A stretch of DNA of 36,464 nucleotides from Chlamydiota bacterium (GCA_011065235.1 JAAKFB010000001.1:1-36464), one strand, 5' to 3'. Shown: positions 17,746-25,785, counted from the stretch's first letter. Made by a program: numbers and translations. Notes: generated by a model from the sequence alone, not told the origin.

Positions 17746-18051
17746 TTAATATTTATAGTCGTATGCTTGTTTGGGATAGCCTTTACCTTCATGGAAAGGT
17801 TTGATCTCCTTAAAGCCATATCCAACCATTAGACCTACTTTACTGGGACTTTTGTCATGTCCCATCACTTTGCCGGATCCTGCCATCCCTTTTTCCATAT
17901 ACTTTTCATTTGCATAATTGGATTCAGATTTAGCCATTCCTCGGCTTTCATTTCGACGAGCTTTGTAGGATTGATCCATGTACTTATCAGCTCCATTTTT
18001 CATTCCTAAACGCTCATCCATGCGGTCGTTATAGCCCTGTTTGTGCGCCAT
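17746..18051 (-). CDS. Small Lys/Gly/Met-rich protein overlapping the portal gene
   Basis: 101 residues, rich in Lys, Gly, Met and Tyr, with no membrane segment (DRMDERLGMKNGADKYMDQS, then GKVMGHDKSPSKVGLMVGYG). The start lies 23 nt inside the 3' end of the portal gene. A run of charged, disordered-looking residues suggests it binds nucleic acid or another head protein. Small proteins like this are common directly after podovirus portals, but their function is not known to me. Confidence 0.6.
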   Translation of the reverse strand: MAHKQGYNDRMDERLGMKNGADKYMDQSYKARRNESRGMAKSESNYANEKYMEKGMAGSGKVMGHDKSPSKVGLMVGYGFKEIKPFHEGKGYPKQAYDYKY

Positions 18052-20122
18052 TTAGTACCTCCGTGGATTGTTGTTGAAATTCCGGTGTTCCTTGTGGAAC
18101 AACGGGTTGTTGCTGCGGTTGACCAATTTCTTGACCAATTGCAGAAATTTGTACATCTTCAGCTTTTATTTGATTCTCTCTAACTCGATTCATATCTTCC
18201 ATTGATCGGATAATGGCGAGATATTTCACTATCCTTTCGTCGTCCATCGATTCAAGTTCTTTCATAGCTTTAATGCGACTCAAAGCAGCATCTGATCGAT
18301 CTGCAACGGCCTTAGCTGCACGCTCATCTTCAAGCCCCATATTGGCTACAGCACGCGTATATCTCTCTTTAGATAGTGCGATGTCAGAAATTGCTTTCGC
18401 TTGAGACATTTCACCTTGAGATTGGAGAACTTTCGCTTGTATTTGTTGCTGTTCCTGCGCTTGCTGGGCCTGCTGCTGCTCCATTTGAGCGATCTGCTCA
18501 ATATATTTGGTTTTACCTTGAATAGGTGCAGCTTCAGCGAGCATTTCACCTGTAACAGGAGCACCAAGCTGCTTGAGGTCCACCAACTGACGAAAGTACA
18601 TCTGTTTCTGGGTCTCTGTTAACATTCCTTCTTGAACTGACACGTCATATTTGGTAAATTCTCTGTCGTAAAACTCTGCTGTAGGTTCCTCATTGATGAT
18701 TCGTTTGATTTTCTCGGGAGTCCACTGCTGAATTAGCTTGAGAACTTTCTGGGAGAGTTGTTTTTGTGCGAATCTTAAGTTGTCAAATACATCCTGGATA
18801 TTTACGATCGCAGCCCCCTGTCTCATCATCATCATCACACCAGATTCATTACCTGAATCAGCAATACCAAACGCAGCGTCGTTAATACCAGCGATCTCAG
18901 TCATATCTTTATCAAAGAGTTCTTGGAGTTGGAACATGGAAGGAGGGATTTGAGCAGGAGGTATTTTCTCAATTGCTCCAGGTGGCGCATCTTCTCGTCT
19001 CCAAATTACTTTACCCTGACTTGTCTGAAAGAGTGATCTAGGATTGACGACGCTATTCTCGTTGGCTATCCATCCAGAATTAATTTGGGAATCCAAGACA
19101 TCAATCATTTGGGATCTTCTACGATTTGCTTCACGTTGTGGGTCGCGCATGCAACGAATTAACGATTGAAGCTTTAGGCCCCACTGATCGGATTCAGGTT
19201 CCCATATGCTGGTAAAAGGGACGAAAGGATATTCATTCAAACCGTACGGATCCTCGTCGGTTTTCATGACAACATCGTTAACAATCACATGGCGTACAAT
19301 GTATCGTTGAGGTCGTTCCACAATCTTTAGATTTTCATGCATCGAAAGAAGAAGTTTTTGACGATCCTTAGGGACATCAAAGTCAGTGAAATCACCTGTT
19401 TCCATATCCACTAGAACAGGAACGTTTCGCCATTTCTGTAGGAAGAACTCATTGTAAGCCATGAGATCTTGACCGTTAGGTTGTCGTTGGTACGGAAGCC
19501 ATGTAAACTTTTCGTCTCTAGCCCATCCTGCTCTATAGATGTCATGGATCTCATCCTCCATACCTGGAAGGAGAGAAGCCACTTGGTCAGGGCCTAAGTA
19601 TTTTCTTCGCATAAGGAAATCGCAGTCGGACCAATCGAGCTTTGTGAAATAGGGATCTACAATGAAACCGTTGTAGGGATCTCTTCCAAATTTGATGTCT
19701 CCATTGATAGGATCATCTCGGTAATCCATCCAAACGGAACAGAGATTCCAACCAGTTTTGATTGCTCCACCAAAACAGTCAGAGATTGTGCGATATCCAT
19801 CCCCGTAATTCATTACATGCATGAGAAGCTGGGAGAGCTGATCAGCTGTTTTTTGATCGGAGTTTTCTACTGGAAGGACTATAGAAGAAAGACGATGTTT
19901 CCGCTGATATCCCGTGATCATGTTGATATTGCGTCTTACGCGGTTGAATACAAACGCATTCCTTCCCTCTTGGAAGAGCTGCCTTTTTTCTTGCTCGTCC
20001 CACTGATCCCCCAAGTAAAATCTAAGGTCTCTCTCAGCTTCAGGAAAAAATTGGTCCCACGCATAGTACGCATCGGTGTACAATTCGCTAAAGTCCTGGA
20101 GTATCGACTGATCAGTTGACAT
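18029..20122 (-). CDS. Portal protein, P22 type
   Basis: 697 residues, close to the length of P22 gp1 (725). Recognisable blocks run in order: AWDQFFPEAERDLRFYLGDQ with WDEQEKRQL (10-50), RRNINMITGYQRKHRLSSIV (~75-92), DCFGGAIKTGWNLCSVWMDY (~115-135), GRDPYNGFIVDPYFTKLDWS, then ANRRRSQMIDVLDSQINSGW and the crown-like Gln-rich helix near 555-580 (QIAQMEQQQAQQAQEQQQIQ). It forms the dodecameric ring through which terminase pumps DNA. AGGAGG precedes the ATG at 20122. Confidence 0.92.
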   Translation of the reverse strand: MSTDQSILQDFSELYTDAYYAWDQFFPEAERDLRFYLGDQWDEQEKRQLFQEGRNAFVFNRVRRNINMITGYQRKHRLSSIVLPVENSDQKTADQLSQLLMHVMNYGDGYRTISDCFGGAIKTGWNLCSVWMDYRDDPINGDIKFGRDPYNGFIVDPYFTKLDWSDCDFLMRRKYLGPDQVASLLPGMEDEIHDIYRAGWARDEKFTWLPYQRQPNGQDLMAYNEFFLQKWRNVPVLVDMETGDFTDFDVPKDRQKLLLSMHENLKIVERPQRYIVRHVIVNDVVMKTDEDPYGLNEYPFVPFTSIWEPESDQWGLKLQSLIRCMRDPQREANRRRSQMIDVLDSQINSGWIANENSVVNPRSLFQTSQGKVIWRREDAPPGAIEKIPPAQIPPSMFQLQELFDKDMTEIAGINDAAFGIADSGNESGVMMMMRQGAAIVNIQDVFDNLRFAQKQLSQKVLKLIQQWTPEKIKRIINEEPTAEFYDREFTKYDVSVQEGMLTETQKQMYFRQLVDLKQLGAPVTGEMLAEAAPIQGKTKYIEQIAQMEQQQAQQAQEQQQIQAKVLQSQGEMSQAKAISDIALSKERYTRAVANMGLEDERAAKAVADRSDAALSRIKAMKELESMDDERIVKYLAIIRSMEDMNRVRENQIKAEDVQISAIGQEIGQPQQQPVVPQGTPEFQQQSTEVLNGAQTGL

Positions 20123-20172
20123 TAAACCAAACCTCCTATAAGCTTATTACACCCATATGGAGGAGTAAGCTT

Positions 20173-20802
20173 ATGAAACCACTTATCGATATGACCAACC
20201 AGACCTACGGTAGTTGGAAAGTTTTGAAAAGAGGACCAAATACTAAACAAGGTCAAGCGCAATGGATTTGTGAATGTCAGGGATGCTTTGAACTTAAAAT
20301 AGTCAAGGGGTCGCATCTTAGAGATGGAAGAAGTACCAAATGCAAAGACTGCCACAACAAATCTTTTAACAGAAGACATGGAATGTACAGATCCAATGTT
20401 TATGGAATTTGGGAGGAAATGATTCAACGATGCAGTAATTCTAATAATCAAAACTTCAAAAAATATGGAGGACGAGGAATCAAAGTTTGTGAATCTTGGA
20501 AAGATGATTTTCTTAATTTTTGGGGAGACATGGGAAACAAGCCTGAAGGAATGAGTTTGGATCGAATCGACAACGACGGAAACTACTCCAAATCCAACTG
20601 TCGTTGGGCAGACAGATTGACTCAATCTCAAAACACTAGAAGATCTCACCTTCCTGGAAATATTTACGGCGATTGGAGACTTCTTGAAAACACTCCGTAC
20701 AGCAAGAAATCTACCTTTGAATGTGTAAGATGCGGACGCAAAAGAACAGACGAGACGTTCTATGTCACTTCGAAGAAAGCGGCATGCTGTAAATGTACCT
20801 AA
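20173..20802 (+). CDS. HNH endonuclease with flanking zinc modules
   Basis: 209 residues. N-terminal module (~1-60): NQTYGSWKVLKRGPNTKQG with CECQGC and CKDC zinc-ligand pairs. The central HNH-type block has YGIWEEMIQRCSNSNNQNFK, YGGRGIKVCESW, then LDRIDNDGNYSKSNCRWADR, the well-known phage HNH pattern. The C-terminal ~45 residues repeat the first module (YGDWRLLENTPYSKKSTFEC, CVRC, CCKC). It is the only plus-strand gene in the late region, between large terminase and portal, with its own GGAGGAG site 8 nt before the ATG. Such genes are usually free-standing homing endonucleases; that use is inferred. Confidence 0.86.
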   Translation: MKPLIDMTNQTYGSWKVLKRGPNTKQGQAQWICECQGCFELKIVKGSHLRDGRSTKCKDCHNKSFNRRHGMYRSNVYGIWEEMIQRCSNSNNQNFKKYGGRGIKVCESWKDDFLNFWGDMGNKPEGMSLDRIDNDGNYSKSNCRWADRLTQSQNTRRSHLPGNIYGDWRLLENTPYSKKSTFECVRCGRKRTDETFYVTSKKAACCKCT

Positions 20803-20900
20803 TATTTCTGACAATGTGGTCCTTGCTTGTGCTGAAGCCTCGATGTGGTTCTAGGCTACTTCTAATTCTACACTACACGTTCTTTGTAGTAAATTCAAAT

Positions 20901-22154
20901 TTAAATGTTCACTCTCCACGATCTTTCCATCGATTCTGCATCCTCTTCTAACATTTTCTTTCCGCTTTTCTCAAAGAAGTGCGAAAAACATGCATAACGA
21001 AGCGCGTCAAGCCCATGATCGTTCATCTTAATGGGCTTATCTTCCCCCTTCTTACTCGCCTTACTGTCCCATACATAAGTGGAGAATTCTTTGATAGTGT
21101 TCTCACAACATGAGCAGATTTTTAGCGTTCCATTCATAAGAAGTTGCCCAGTGAAACGGATTCCAGGGAGTACGTCATTTTTAGCGTCTCGTATGTATTG
21201 GACTCCGTTGCGTCTAAGTTCTTGTTTGAATGATGCAGCTGATGGGTCAACGTAGATTGCATCAACTGAAATGCCATCCATAAAATCGATAAGATCCTGG
21301 ACATATTCGTAATCGCTCTTCTGTCTCAAGGTCTTCTTGCTGTCGTAGTAATATTCCTTCTCCAGCCACATATTTGGGTAAACCGAAGGGTTATGTCCAA
21401 TCAGACTGAACACGCACGGATTGGTTGTGCCGTAGTCAATACCAATGATGTAACTCGTAGCATTCTCCTTGCTGAAAGGAATGACATGAATCTCATCTTC
21501 AAAGAAGTCAAAGACGGTTCCCTCGGCTAGAACCCAAAGCCCTTGAATGTACCTTTTGTACCAGAGACCTTGATATTCGTTTTTCAGATCATTCTTATAG
21601 TCTTCCGACAACGATGGATTGTCATCGATGTTGAAGCTAAAGACTGAGCAGTTTAACTCGTGTTTCCTATTGATAAAGTCAGTCTTGACCCAATGAAAAG
21701 GTGAATCGGCATTCGTCGAAGCAAACAGCTGAGCCCCGTGAACTGATAGCCGAGACAAGAGCATCTTACAGAAGTTCTCGGGAAGTAGCGTTAACTCATC
21801 AATGAGGGCACCAGCAAATTCAGAGCCACGTATCTTAGCTTCGGCTCTCTCGTCGTTAGCGCCTATCACGTACATGGTCCTACCATAAAGCTGAACCTCA
21901 CCCTTACCGCTCGCGTAACGCACAGCATCGCCTACTAGATCGATGATAGGGTTGATTATGTTACGTTTGATCGTCTTATCCGTACGGCCGCATATCACAA
22001 GTGGTCCAGGTGGTCCACTACGACAGAACTCAAGCCAACGAAGCAATGCGATGAATGATTTGCCAGCTCGCACAGGGCCTTCAAAGATGTTGATCCTGGA
22101 ATTGGAATCCTGGAAAGACTCTATCTGCTTGGCACTTAAGCTGCTGATGTTCAT
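20901..22154 (-). CDS. Terminase large subunit (PBSX-type)
   Basis: 417 residues. ATPase part: Walker A GPVRAGKS (26-33), Walker B GALIDEL (115-121), coupling motif FASTNAD (144-150). Nuclease part: Asp240 in IIGIDYGTTNP, Asp303 in VDPSAASFKQEL, and the final NDHGLDALRYACF (378-390). These match the PBSX/T4-like terminase large subunit, the motor that packages and cuts DNA. It lies 12 nt after the small subunit gene. The region before its start (TTAACTTTATAAACTT) has only a weak ribosome site, so it may depend on coupling to the small subunit. Length is normal. Confidence 0.95.
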   Translation of the reverse strand: MNISSLSAKQIESFQDSNSRINIFEGPVRAGKSFIALLRWLEFCRSGPPGPLVICGRTDKTIKRNIINPIIDLVGDAVRYASGKGEVQLYGRTMYVIGANDERAEAKIRGSEFAGALIDELTLLPENFCKMLLSRLSVHGAQLFASTNADSPFHWVKTDFINRKHELNCSVFSFNIDDNPSLSEDYKNDLKNEYQGLWYKRYIQGLWVLAEGTVFDFFEDEIHVIPFSKENATSYIIGIDYGTTNPCVFSLIGHNPSVYPNMWLEKEYYYDSKKTLRQKSDYEYVQDLIDFMDGISVDAIYVDPSAASFKQELRRNGVQYIRDAKNDVLPGIRFTGQLLMNGTLKICSCCENTIKEFSTYVWDSKASKKGEDKPIKMNDHGLDALRYACFSHFFEKSGKKMLEEDAESMERSWRVNI

Positions 22155-22166
22155 AAGTTTATAAAG

Positions 22167-22709
22167 TTAACCCCCAACGCATGGAGTTACGCCAGGGGTC
22201 AACTGGGGTGCATGTTGACTGCATTCTTTTAGGTCTTCTCTTACTGCATCAGCGAGCAGAGAGGATTCATTGTTAGTCTTTCGCTCTTTAAAGTCTTGTT
22301 CTGATTTGATAGATTTTAGGGTGTCCAGCAACATCGCAAGCTTACCATTGAAGTGCTCAAGTTCTTGGGGTATATCCCTCTGGCCAAGGAGTTGCTTCCC
22401 AAGCCATATACACATAGCTGCGTTCGTTCTACTAAGATTCATTTGATTTCTACGTAGGCTTGCTTTTCCACCTTCAGCAAATCGTTTATAACAAGTGGAA
22501 AAAGATTCAGAATAATGCCTTTCACACCAACCATTTATGACTCTTTGATCAGATCCAAGTATAGCCTCTAATTCATTCACTGTACAATGGATATGACAAA
22601 GATTCTCAAAGGTCTTCTGATCGAATTCCTTGGGAGGTCTGCCATTCGGTTTGCCGTTAGGTTTGCCGTTAGGTTTGCCGTTAGGTTTGCCGTTAGGTTT
22701 GTTCGTCAT
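22167..22709 (-). CDS. Terminase small subunit (probable)
   Basis: 180 residues starting at the ATG at 22709 with GGAGAA ahead. A basic N-terminal tail of KPNG repeats leads into a helix-turn-helix-like segment (QKTFENLCHIHCTVNELEAI, then LGSDQRVINGWCERHYSESF) that resembles DNA-binding domains of small terminases. The middle is helical (RRNQMNLSRTNAAMCIWLGK). It lies directly upstream of the large subunit. A longer frame continues upstream, but those residues lie in the adjacent gene. The role is assigned by position and HTH-like shape. Confidence 0.75.
   Translation of the reverse strand: MTNKPNGKPNGKPNGKPNGKPNGRPPKEFDQKTFENLCHIHCTVNELEAILGSDQRVINGWCERHYSESFSTCYKRFAEGGKASLRRNQMNLSRTNAAMCIWLGKQLLGQRDIPQELEHFNGKLAMLLDTLKSIKSEQDFKERKTNNESSLLADAVREDLKECSQHAPQLTPGVTPCVGG
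22641..22700 (-). repeat. Five 12-bp tandem repeats encoding KPNG
   Basis: Four identical copies of GCCGTTAGGTTT (22653-22700) and one variant copy (22641-22652) lie in the small terminase gene. Each copy encodes one KPNG tetrapeptide, so copy-number change keeps the frame. Confidence 0.9.
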
Positions 22710-22905
22710 AACTTCTCCGTGTGTCTTCTGGTGTCTCAGGTAATCCACACCAGTATTGCCACTTTGGTTTTTCTCCATTTTCTCCTACCCAATGTCTATC
22801 CCACTTCTTGAATCGTCTTGTTTGAACAATGAACCCTCTTTCGTCAATTCCCAATATATGGGTATCAAAAGGGGGTAAGCTCTTAGGTATCTTTTTCCAT
22901 TCCAC
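22693..22905 (-). CDS. Small DUF551-like protein
   Basis: 70 residues: EWKKIPKSLPPFDTHILGID, then RGFIVQTRRFKKWDRHW and PKWQYWCGLPETPED. The W-x-x-I-x-x-x-P-P start and the WxxLPExPE-like end resemble the small phage DUF551-type proteins of unknown function. The start is a GTG at 22905, with AGAGG ahead. The 3' end overlaps the small terminase start by 17 nt, so the genes look translationally linked. A relative may lie at 23281-23523. Confidence 0.6.
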   Translation of the reverse strand: MEWKKIPKSLPPFDTHILGIDERGFIVQTRRFKKWDRHWVGENGEKPKWQYWCGLPETPEDTRRSYDEQT

Positions 22906-23280
22906 TATCCATACCTCTTCATCATCTCACCGACGGCATGGAAACCCCATCCTTTAGGGGGGGGGAGTAAATGCCGCTCCTTTTTTTTGTTGTGGTTTTT
23001 GTACATATAAGCCACTCTTTCGCCTGTTCTTCGAGAGTCTGCCATATCTTGGTAACAAGGTAGTCGTGGGAATTGGGATGCGATTATGTCTCTCGAACCG
23101 TGGTTCCACTTGGATAGGGTTGCCCTGCCTGATGTCAACACGCGGAACGGCCTCAGGGTATAGAACATAGACCCTGGTAAAAGGCTAAGGTAGCAGTGTT
23201 TGAATGTAGCTTTGTGCATATCGTTCTCTCGCTAGTTACAAGCTCCTTCCTTCAGGATGGTGCAGTTGACTTGTCGATCT
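22906..23280. other. Structured block without a convincing gene, IS200/IS605-end-like
   Basis: 375 nt between two protein genes. It holds several perfect short hairpins: CGGCAT/ATGCCG (22934-22976, enclosing CCCC..CCTTTAGG..GGGG and followed by T8 on the plus strand), GAACC/GGTTC (23095-23106), AGGG/CCCT (23116-23126) and CAGGGT/ACCCTG (23154-23176). At 23243-23262 is CTCC..CCTTCAGG..GGTG, followed by GCAGTTGAC. The CCTTTAGG and CCTTCAGG cores inside GC arms resemble the terminal hairpins of IS200/IS605 tnpB elements. A minus frame (22905-23219) is open, but its residues look unlike a real protein. No tnpA or tnpB gene is present. Possibly a transposon remnant or a non-coding RNA. Confidence 0.4.
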
Positions 23281-23523
23281 TCAGCAGCCATTTAAGGGTC
23301 CTTCAAAGTATGCCCACTTATCTGTAGATTTCGTTGGGTGGTTGAAAAAAACGGTGGTTGGTCTTTCTAATCCAGCGATATGTAACGTCATTGCCCATTC
23401 ATCTTCCTGTTGGTCTAATCTAGCGATAAAATATTCAAACGTTCCATCCTGGAACATATCTTTTCTTACAAACACTTCCACATATGAGTCGGGTATTTCG
23501 TCTTTGAGGTTTCTCCAAATCAT
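23281..23523 (-). CDS. Small protein of unknown function
   Basis: 80 residues: IWRNLKDEIPDSYVEVFVRK, then FEYFIARLDQQEDEWAMTLH and a Trp/Tyr/Phe-rich end. The W-x-x-L-x-x-E-I-P start resembles DUF551-like phage proteins, weakly. The ATG at 23523 shares a base with the TGA of the ParB-like gene (TGATG) and has AAGGTGA upstream, so it is translationally coupled. Confidence 0.55.
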   Translation of the reverse strand: MIWRNLKDEIPDSYVEVFVRKDMFQDGTFEYFIARLDQQEDEWAMTLHIAGLERPTTVFFNHPTKSTDKWAYFEGPLNGC

Positions 23524-24059
23524 CACTTCACCTTTATCTTGTAGGTTGCTCCTTGAAACGTATCCAGGATAAGAGAGATCTTACTCTCAGCCTCCTGGAG
23601 GTCTTCAGAATTAGCGAATTTTATGTTCATTGCGCACTTACCGGCTGCTCCTTTAGCTCCTGGCTCTTCTTCCCCTGGAAGGCAGTCCAAATGGAGCTCT
23701 TCGACTGAGAAACCCCAATCCATGAGATCAAGAGGATCCCAATTGTTAGCAAGTAGATCAAAGTCAAAGCTACCGTTATTCTTGTTGAGTCGAATGTTGA
23801 GTTCGTCTGTTTCTTCTGGGCTGAGCGGCTCATCAGGTACGTAAACTTCGGTCTCTTCATGTCCCATCTTCTCCATTGTTTTTACACGCTGATGGCCACC
23901 AATGATTAGACCCTCCTGTGTTATTACGATAGGCTCACATAGGCCAAACTTCTCAATGGACTTCTCAAGATGATCCGCATCCTTCTTTGACATCTTACGA
24001 GGATTCTTTGGATTAGGCTTGAGGTCTGAAAGTTTTCTTGTCTCTAATCTCCATTTCAT
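23523..24059 (-). CDS. ParB-like nuclease-domain protein
   Basis: 178 residues. The N-terminal ~85 residues match the ParB/Srx-like domain: LSDLKPNPKNPRKMSKKDAD, then HLEKSIEKFGLCEPIVITQE and the signature GGHQR (54-58). Helical LSPEETDELNIRLNKNNGSF follows. The C-terminal ~55 residues are unrecognised. Stand-alone ParB-like proteins in phages are usually encoded near packaging or DNA-modification genes and may bind or nick DNA; the activity here is not shown. GAGGAAG ribosome site. The start overlaps the 24056-24319 stop by 4 nt. Confidence 0.85.
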   Translation of the reverse strand: MKWRLETRKLSDLKPNPKNPRKMSKKDADHLEKSIEKFGLCEPIVITQEGLIIGGHQRVKTMEKMGHEETEVYVPDEPLSPEETDELNIRLNKNNGSFDFDLLANNWDPLDLMDWGFSVEELHLDCLPGEEEPGAKGAAGKCAMNIKFANSEDLQEAESKISLILDTFQGATYKIKVK

Positions 24060-24319
24060 ATTTTGGCTTCCTCGTCATTGTCGTCGAATTCATCTTGGTC
24101 TTCCTTAGGATCGGAGTCAGATTCTATACGTCTTTCTGCGAAGCATTGTACATAGCGCACTTTGTCTAGGTCAAGCCAGAATCCAACGGTGCCGTCTTCA
24201 TCGTTCCAATATACATTCTTTTCCTTGAGGCAGGTAAAGAAGTTCGTGAGACTTTCCTTATCAATCTTGATTTCCACCTCGTGTGTATCTAGAAAGGTAA
24301 ATTTTACTGAGTATAGCAT
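24056..24319 (-). CDS. Small acidic protein of unknown function
   Basis: 87 residues. The first ~60 residues look like a compact alpha/beta domain (LYSVKFTFLDTHEVEIKIDK, then LTNFFTCLKEKNVYW). The tail is very acidic (SDSDPKEDQDEFDDNDEEAK). GAGGTAAAACAATG ribosome site; 4-nt overlap with the ParB-like gene. No family recognised. The acidic tail would suit a DNA-mimic or host-protein-binding role, which is speculation. Confidence 0.6.
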   Translation of the reverse strand: MLYSVKFTFLDTHEVEIKIDKESLTNFFTCLKEKNVYWNDEDGTVGFWLDLDKVRYVQCFAERRIESDSDPKEDQDEFDDNDEEAKI

Positions 24320-24353
24320 TGTTTTACCTCATTTTTTGGGTAAGATTCTCTTG

Positions 24354-24593
24354 TCATTCGCCACCTACCCAGTAGTGGAATTTATCCCTTATGCGTGACC
24401 AGATTGAGTACGAGTTTTGTGTAATCATTCTTTCTACTTTTCCACAGAGATGTGCATGTTGAACATGCCAAGAGTCATGACATTGACGGCAAAATATTCG
24501 TCTCCATTTCCTTTTTCCGTTGGTGAACCAAAGAACTCGGGTGAACCGATCTTCAGTGCATCGCCCGCACTCGCCTTTCGCTGCAAAATCCAT
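24354..24593 (-). CDS. Small zinc-ribbon protein
   Basis: 79 residues with two Cys pairs, CGRC (9-12) and CRQC (35-38), a His-rich segment (CHDSWHVQHAHLC) and a basic, Trp-rich end. This suggests a zinc-bound fold that may bind nucleic acid. The family is unknown. AGGGG lies upstream of the ATG at a usable distance. Confidence 0.6.
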   Translation of the reverse strand: MDFAAKGECGRCTEDRFTRVLWFTNGKRKWRRIFCRQCHDSWHVQHAHLCGKVERMITQNSYSIWSRIRDKFHYWVGGE

Positions 24594-24596
24594 TCC

Positions 24597-24641
24597 TTAA
24601 CCACCCCTTCCATGTTTCCCTAATTCACGAGCCAATAGCAT
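24597..24641 (-). CDS. Possible 14-residue peptide
   Basis: ATG at 24641 with a strong AGGGAGG site 6 nt ahead encodes MLLARELGKHGRGG and stops just before the zinc-ribbon gene. It may be a leader peptide that couples translation into the next gene, or a chance match. Confidence 0.3.
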   Translation of the reverse strand: MLLARELGKHGRGG

Positions 24642-24776
24642 AGAGACCTCCCTACAACACACCTACCGAAACACCCCCAGATCCAACAGTGGTTAATTGC
24701 CCATGAAAGGAGGAAAGCCAAAACACTACCAAGCTGAGAGAAGCCGGTACGAAAAAAGTAAGTATGTTTTTGGCCG

Positions 24777-25070
24777 TCATTGGTTCCCATTTTCCTCCGG
24801 TTGAAGTGAGCTTAAATGTTCTTGAATAGCGTGGGAGGCTTGATCCATGAAAGCTTGCCAGACTTGTTTTCTAGTGAACCTGAGAAAAGGAAGGTATTTC
24901 TTCTCTCCATCCTTTTCATACTCCTTACCTGGGAGGGATATCCATCTAGAATTTCCTTTTTTGAAGTACGCGCACCCGACTATCTCTGCTTCCCATTTCT
25001 CGATATACAGGTCAGCGAATCCCACTAGGTTACCCTTCTCATGGTACTTGAACTTTTTACACTCAATCAT
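24777..25070 (-). CDS. SpoVG-like small DNA/RNA-binding protein
   Basis: 97 residues: IECKKFKYHEKGNLVGFADL, YIEKWEAEIVGCAYFKKGNS, RWISLPGKEYEKDGEKKYLP, then a helical tail. The order (KGxLxGFxDxYx, then GCxxFxK, then RWxSLPxxEYxxDGxKKY) resembles SpoVG-like phage proteins, a nucleic-acid-binding family. I use the ATG at 25070, which has GAGGAGGA directly ahead; a start 45 nt upstream lacks this. It overlaps the next gene by 8 nt. Confidence 0.65.
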   Translation of the reverse strand: MIECKKFKYHEKGNLVGFADLYIEKWEAEIVGCAYFKKGNSRWISLPGKEYEKDGEKKYLPFLRFTRKQVWQAFMDQASHAIQEHLSSLQPEENGNQ

Positions 25071-25428
25071 TTTTTTCCTCCTCCTCACTCTCTTTATATT
25101 TCTCTTGTGACTCATGGAGTCGCCAAGTCATTCCTATTATTTTCTCATTTGCTTTCTTATCGATCATCCAGTCGCCTGGAGGAGAATTAGGAAGAAACCA
25201 GCCCTCACAAGACACTTCAATTTTCATGACAACACGATCACCATCTTCGGGAGAAACCTTTTCAGCATCTTGCCATTCTTTGATCGATCGCCCTTTGTCT
25301 AATTTAATCAATAGCTCTTTGGCTAATTGCTTCAATGGCTTGGCTCCTAGGCGTTTAACTTCTTTGACAGCAGCCTTAGCATCTGCAACATCTCTTTCAT
25401 CGTCTAGGTAATCCATATCATCACTCAT
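25063..25428 (-). CDS. Acidic protein of unknown function
   Basis: 121 residues. The N-terminus is acidic (DDMDYLDDERDVADAKAAVK), followed by a basic helix (EVKRLGAKPLKQLAKELLIK), a beta-like middle (VVMKIEVSCEGWFLPNSPPG) and an acidic end. AGGAGAGAAAATATATG is a good ribosome site. Overlaps both neighbours, so it belongs to one operon with them. No family recognised. Confidence 0.62.
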   Translation of the reverse strand: MSDDMDYLDDERDVADAKAAVKEVKRLGAKPLKQLAKELLIKLDKGRSIKEWQDAEKVSPEDGDRVVMKIEVSCEGWFLPNSPPGDWMIDKKANEKIIGMTWRLHESQEKYKESEEEEKND

Positions 25429-25660
25429 ATATTTTCTCTCCTATAGAGTCTAAAAAGTCAGTCCACACCGTGATATTGATGTGGCTCCTATTGTCTTCCG
25501 TCTTAAGGCCTTCACGAACTTCATTGAGGATCTTCTTTTTGTCTGGTGACTTCATTTTTGCCCATCTGGTTTTGAGGTGTTTAGCCATTGAATCCGCTGC
25601 CGTTGTTCTTTTGGCTATGCAATGTCTAAAAGCGCATAGGAGTAGTTCGTCGTTAGTCAT
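25421..25660 (-). CDS. Small helical protein of unknown function
   Basis: 79 residues, helical throughout (NDELLLCAFRHCIAKRTTAA, then KTRWAKMKSPDKKKILNEVR). The ATG at 25660 overlaps the stop of the lipoprotein gene (ATGA) and lacks its own strong ribosome site, so translation probably depends on coupling. No motif recognised. Confidence 0.58.
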   Translation of the reverse strand: MTNDELLLCAFRHCIAKRTTAADSMAKHLKTRWAKMKSPDKKKILNEVREGLKTEDNRSHINITVWTDFLDSIGEKIYE

Positions 25661-25785
25661 TTGCCGACTGGTATCATTTCTCTAGGGCTGATTACCTCTA
25701 CTTCTGCCTCACCTTTGACCATGGCGCTGCAAGATGTGAGGACTAGAATTGTTGCTAATGCTGCTAATCTGCTAATTTTTTTCAC
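25657..25785 (-). CDS. Short lipoprotein
   Basis: GTG at 25785 encodes 42 residues: a basic start (KKISRLAAL), a hydrophobic core and the lipobox LTSC with Cys19, then a short exported part (SAMVKGEAEVEVISPREMIP). Its 5' end overlaps the upstream gene by 14 nt and its stop overlaps the next start. Small lipoproteins in phages act as outer-membrane spanins or as superinfection-exclusion proteins; the length would suit either, and no inner-membrane partner is evident beside it. Confidence 0.62.
   Translation of the reverse strand: MKKISRLAALATILVLTSCSAMVKGEAEVEVISPREMIPVGK

Noticed and set aside
20122..20814. Long minus-strand open frame opposite the HNH gene
   Set aside because: The plus strand has clear HNH motifs and a strong ribosome site; the opposite frame is Ser/Val/Phe-rich without motifs.
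22641..22700. CRISPR-like array
   Set aside because: Direct tandem repeats of 12 bp with no spacers, and coding.
22905..23219. 104-codon minus-strand frame in the structured block
   Set aside because: Residues look random, start has no ribosome site, and the DNA is better explained by hairpins and IS-like ends; kept only as an alternative.
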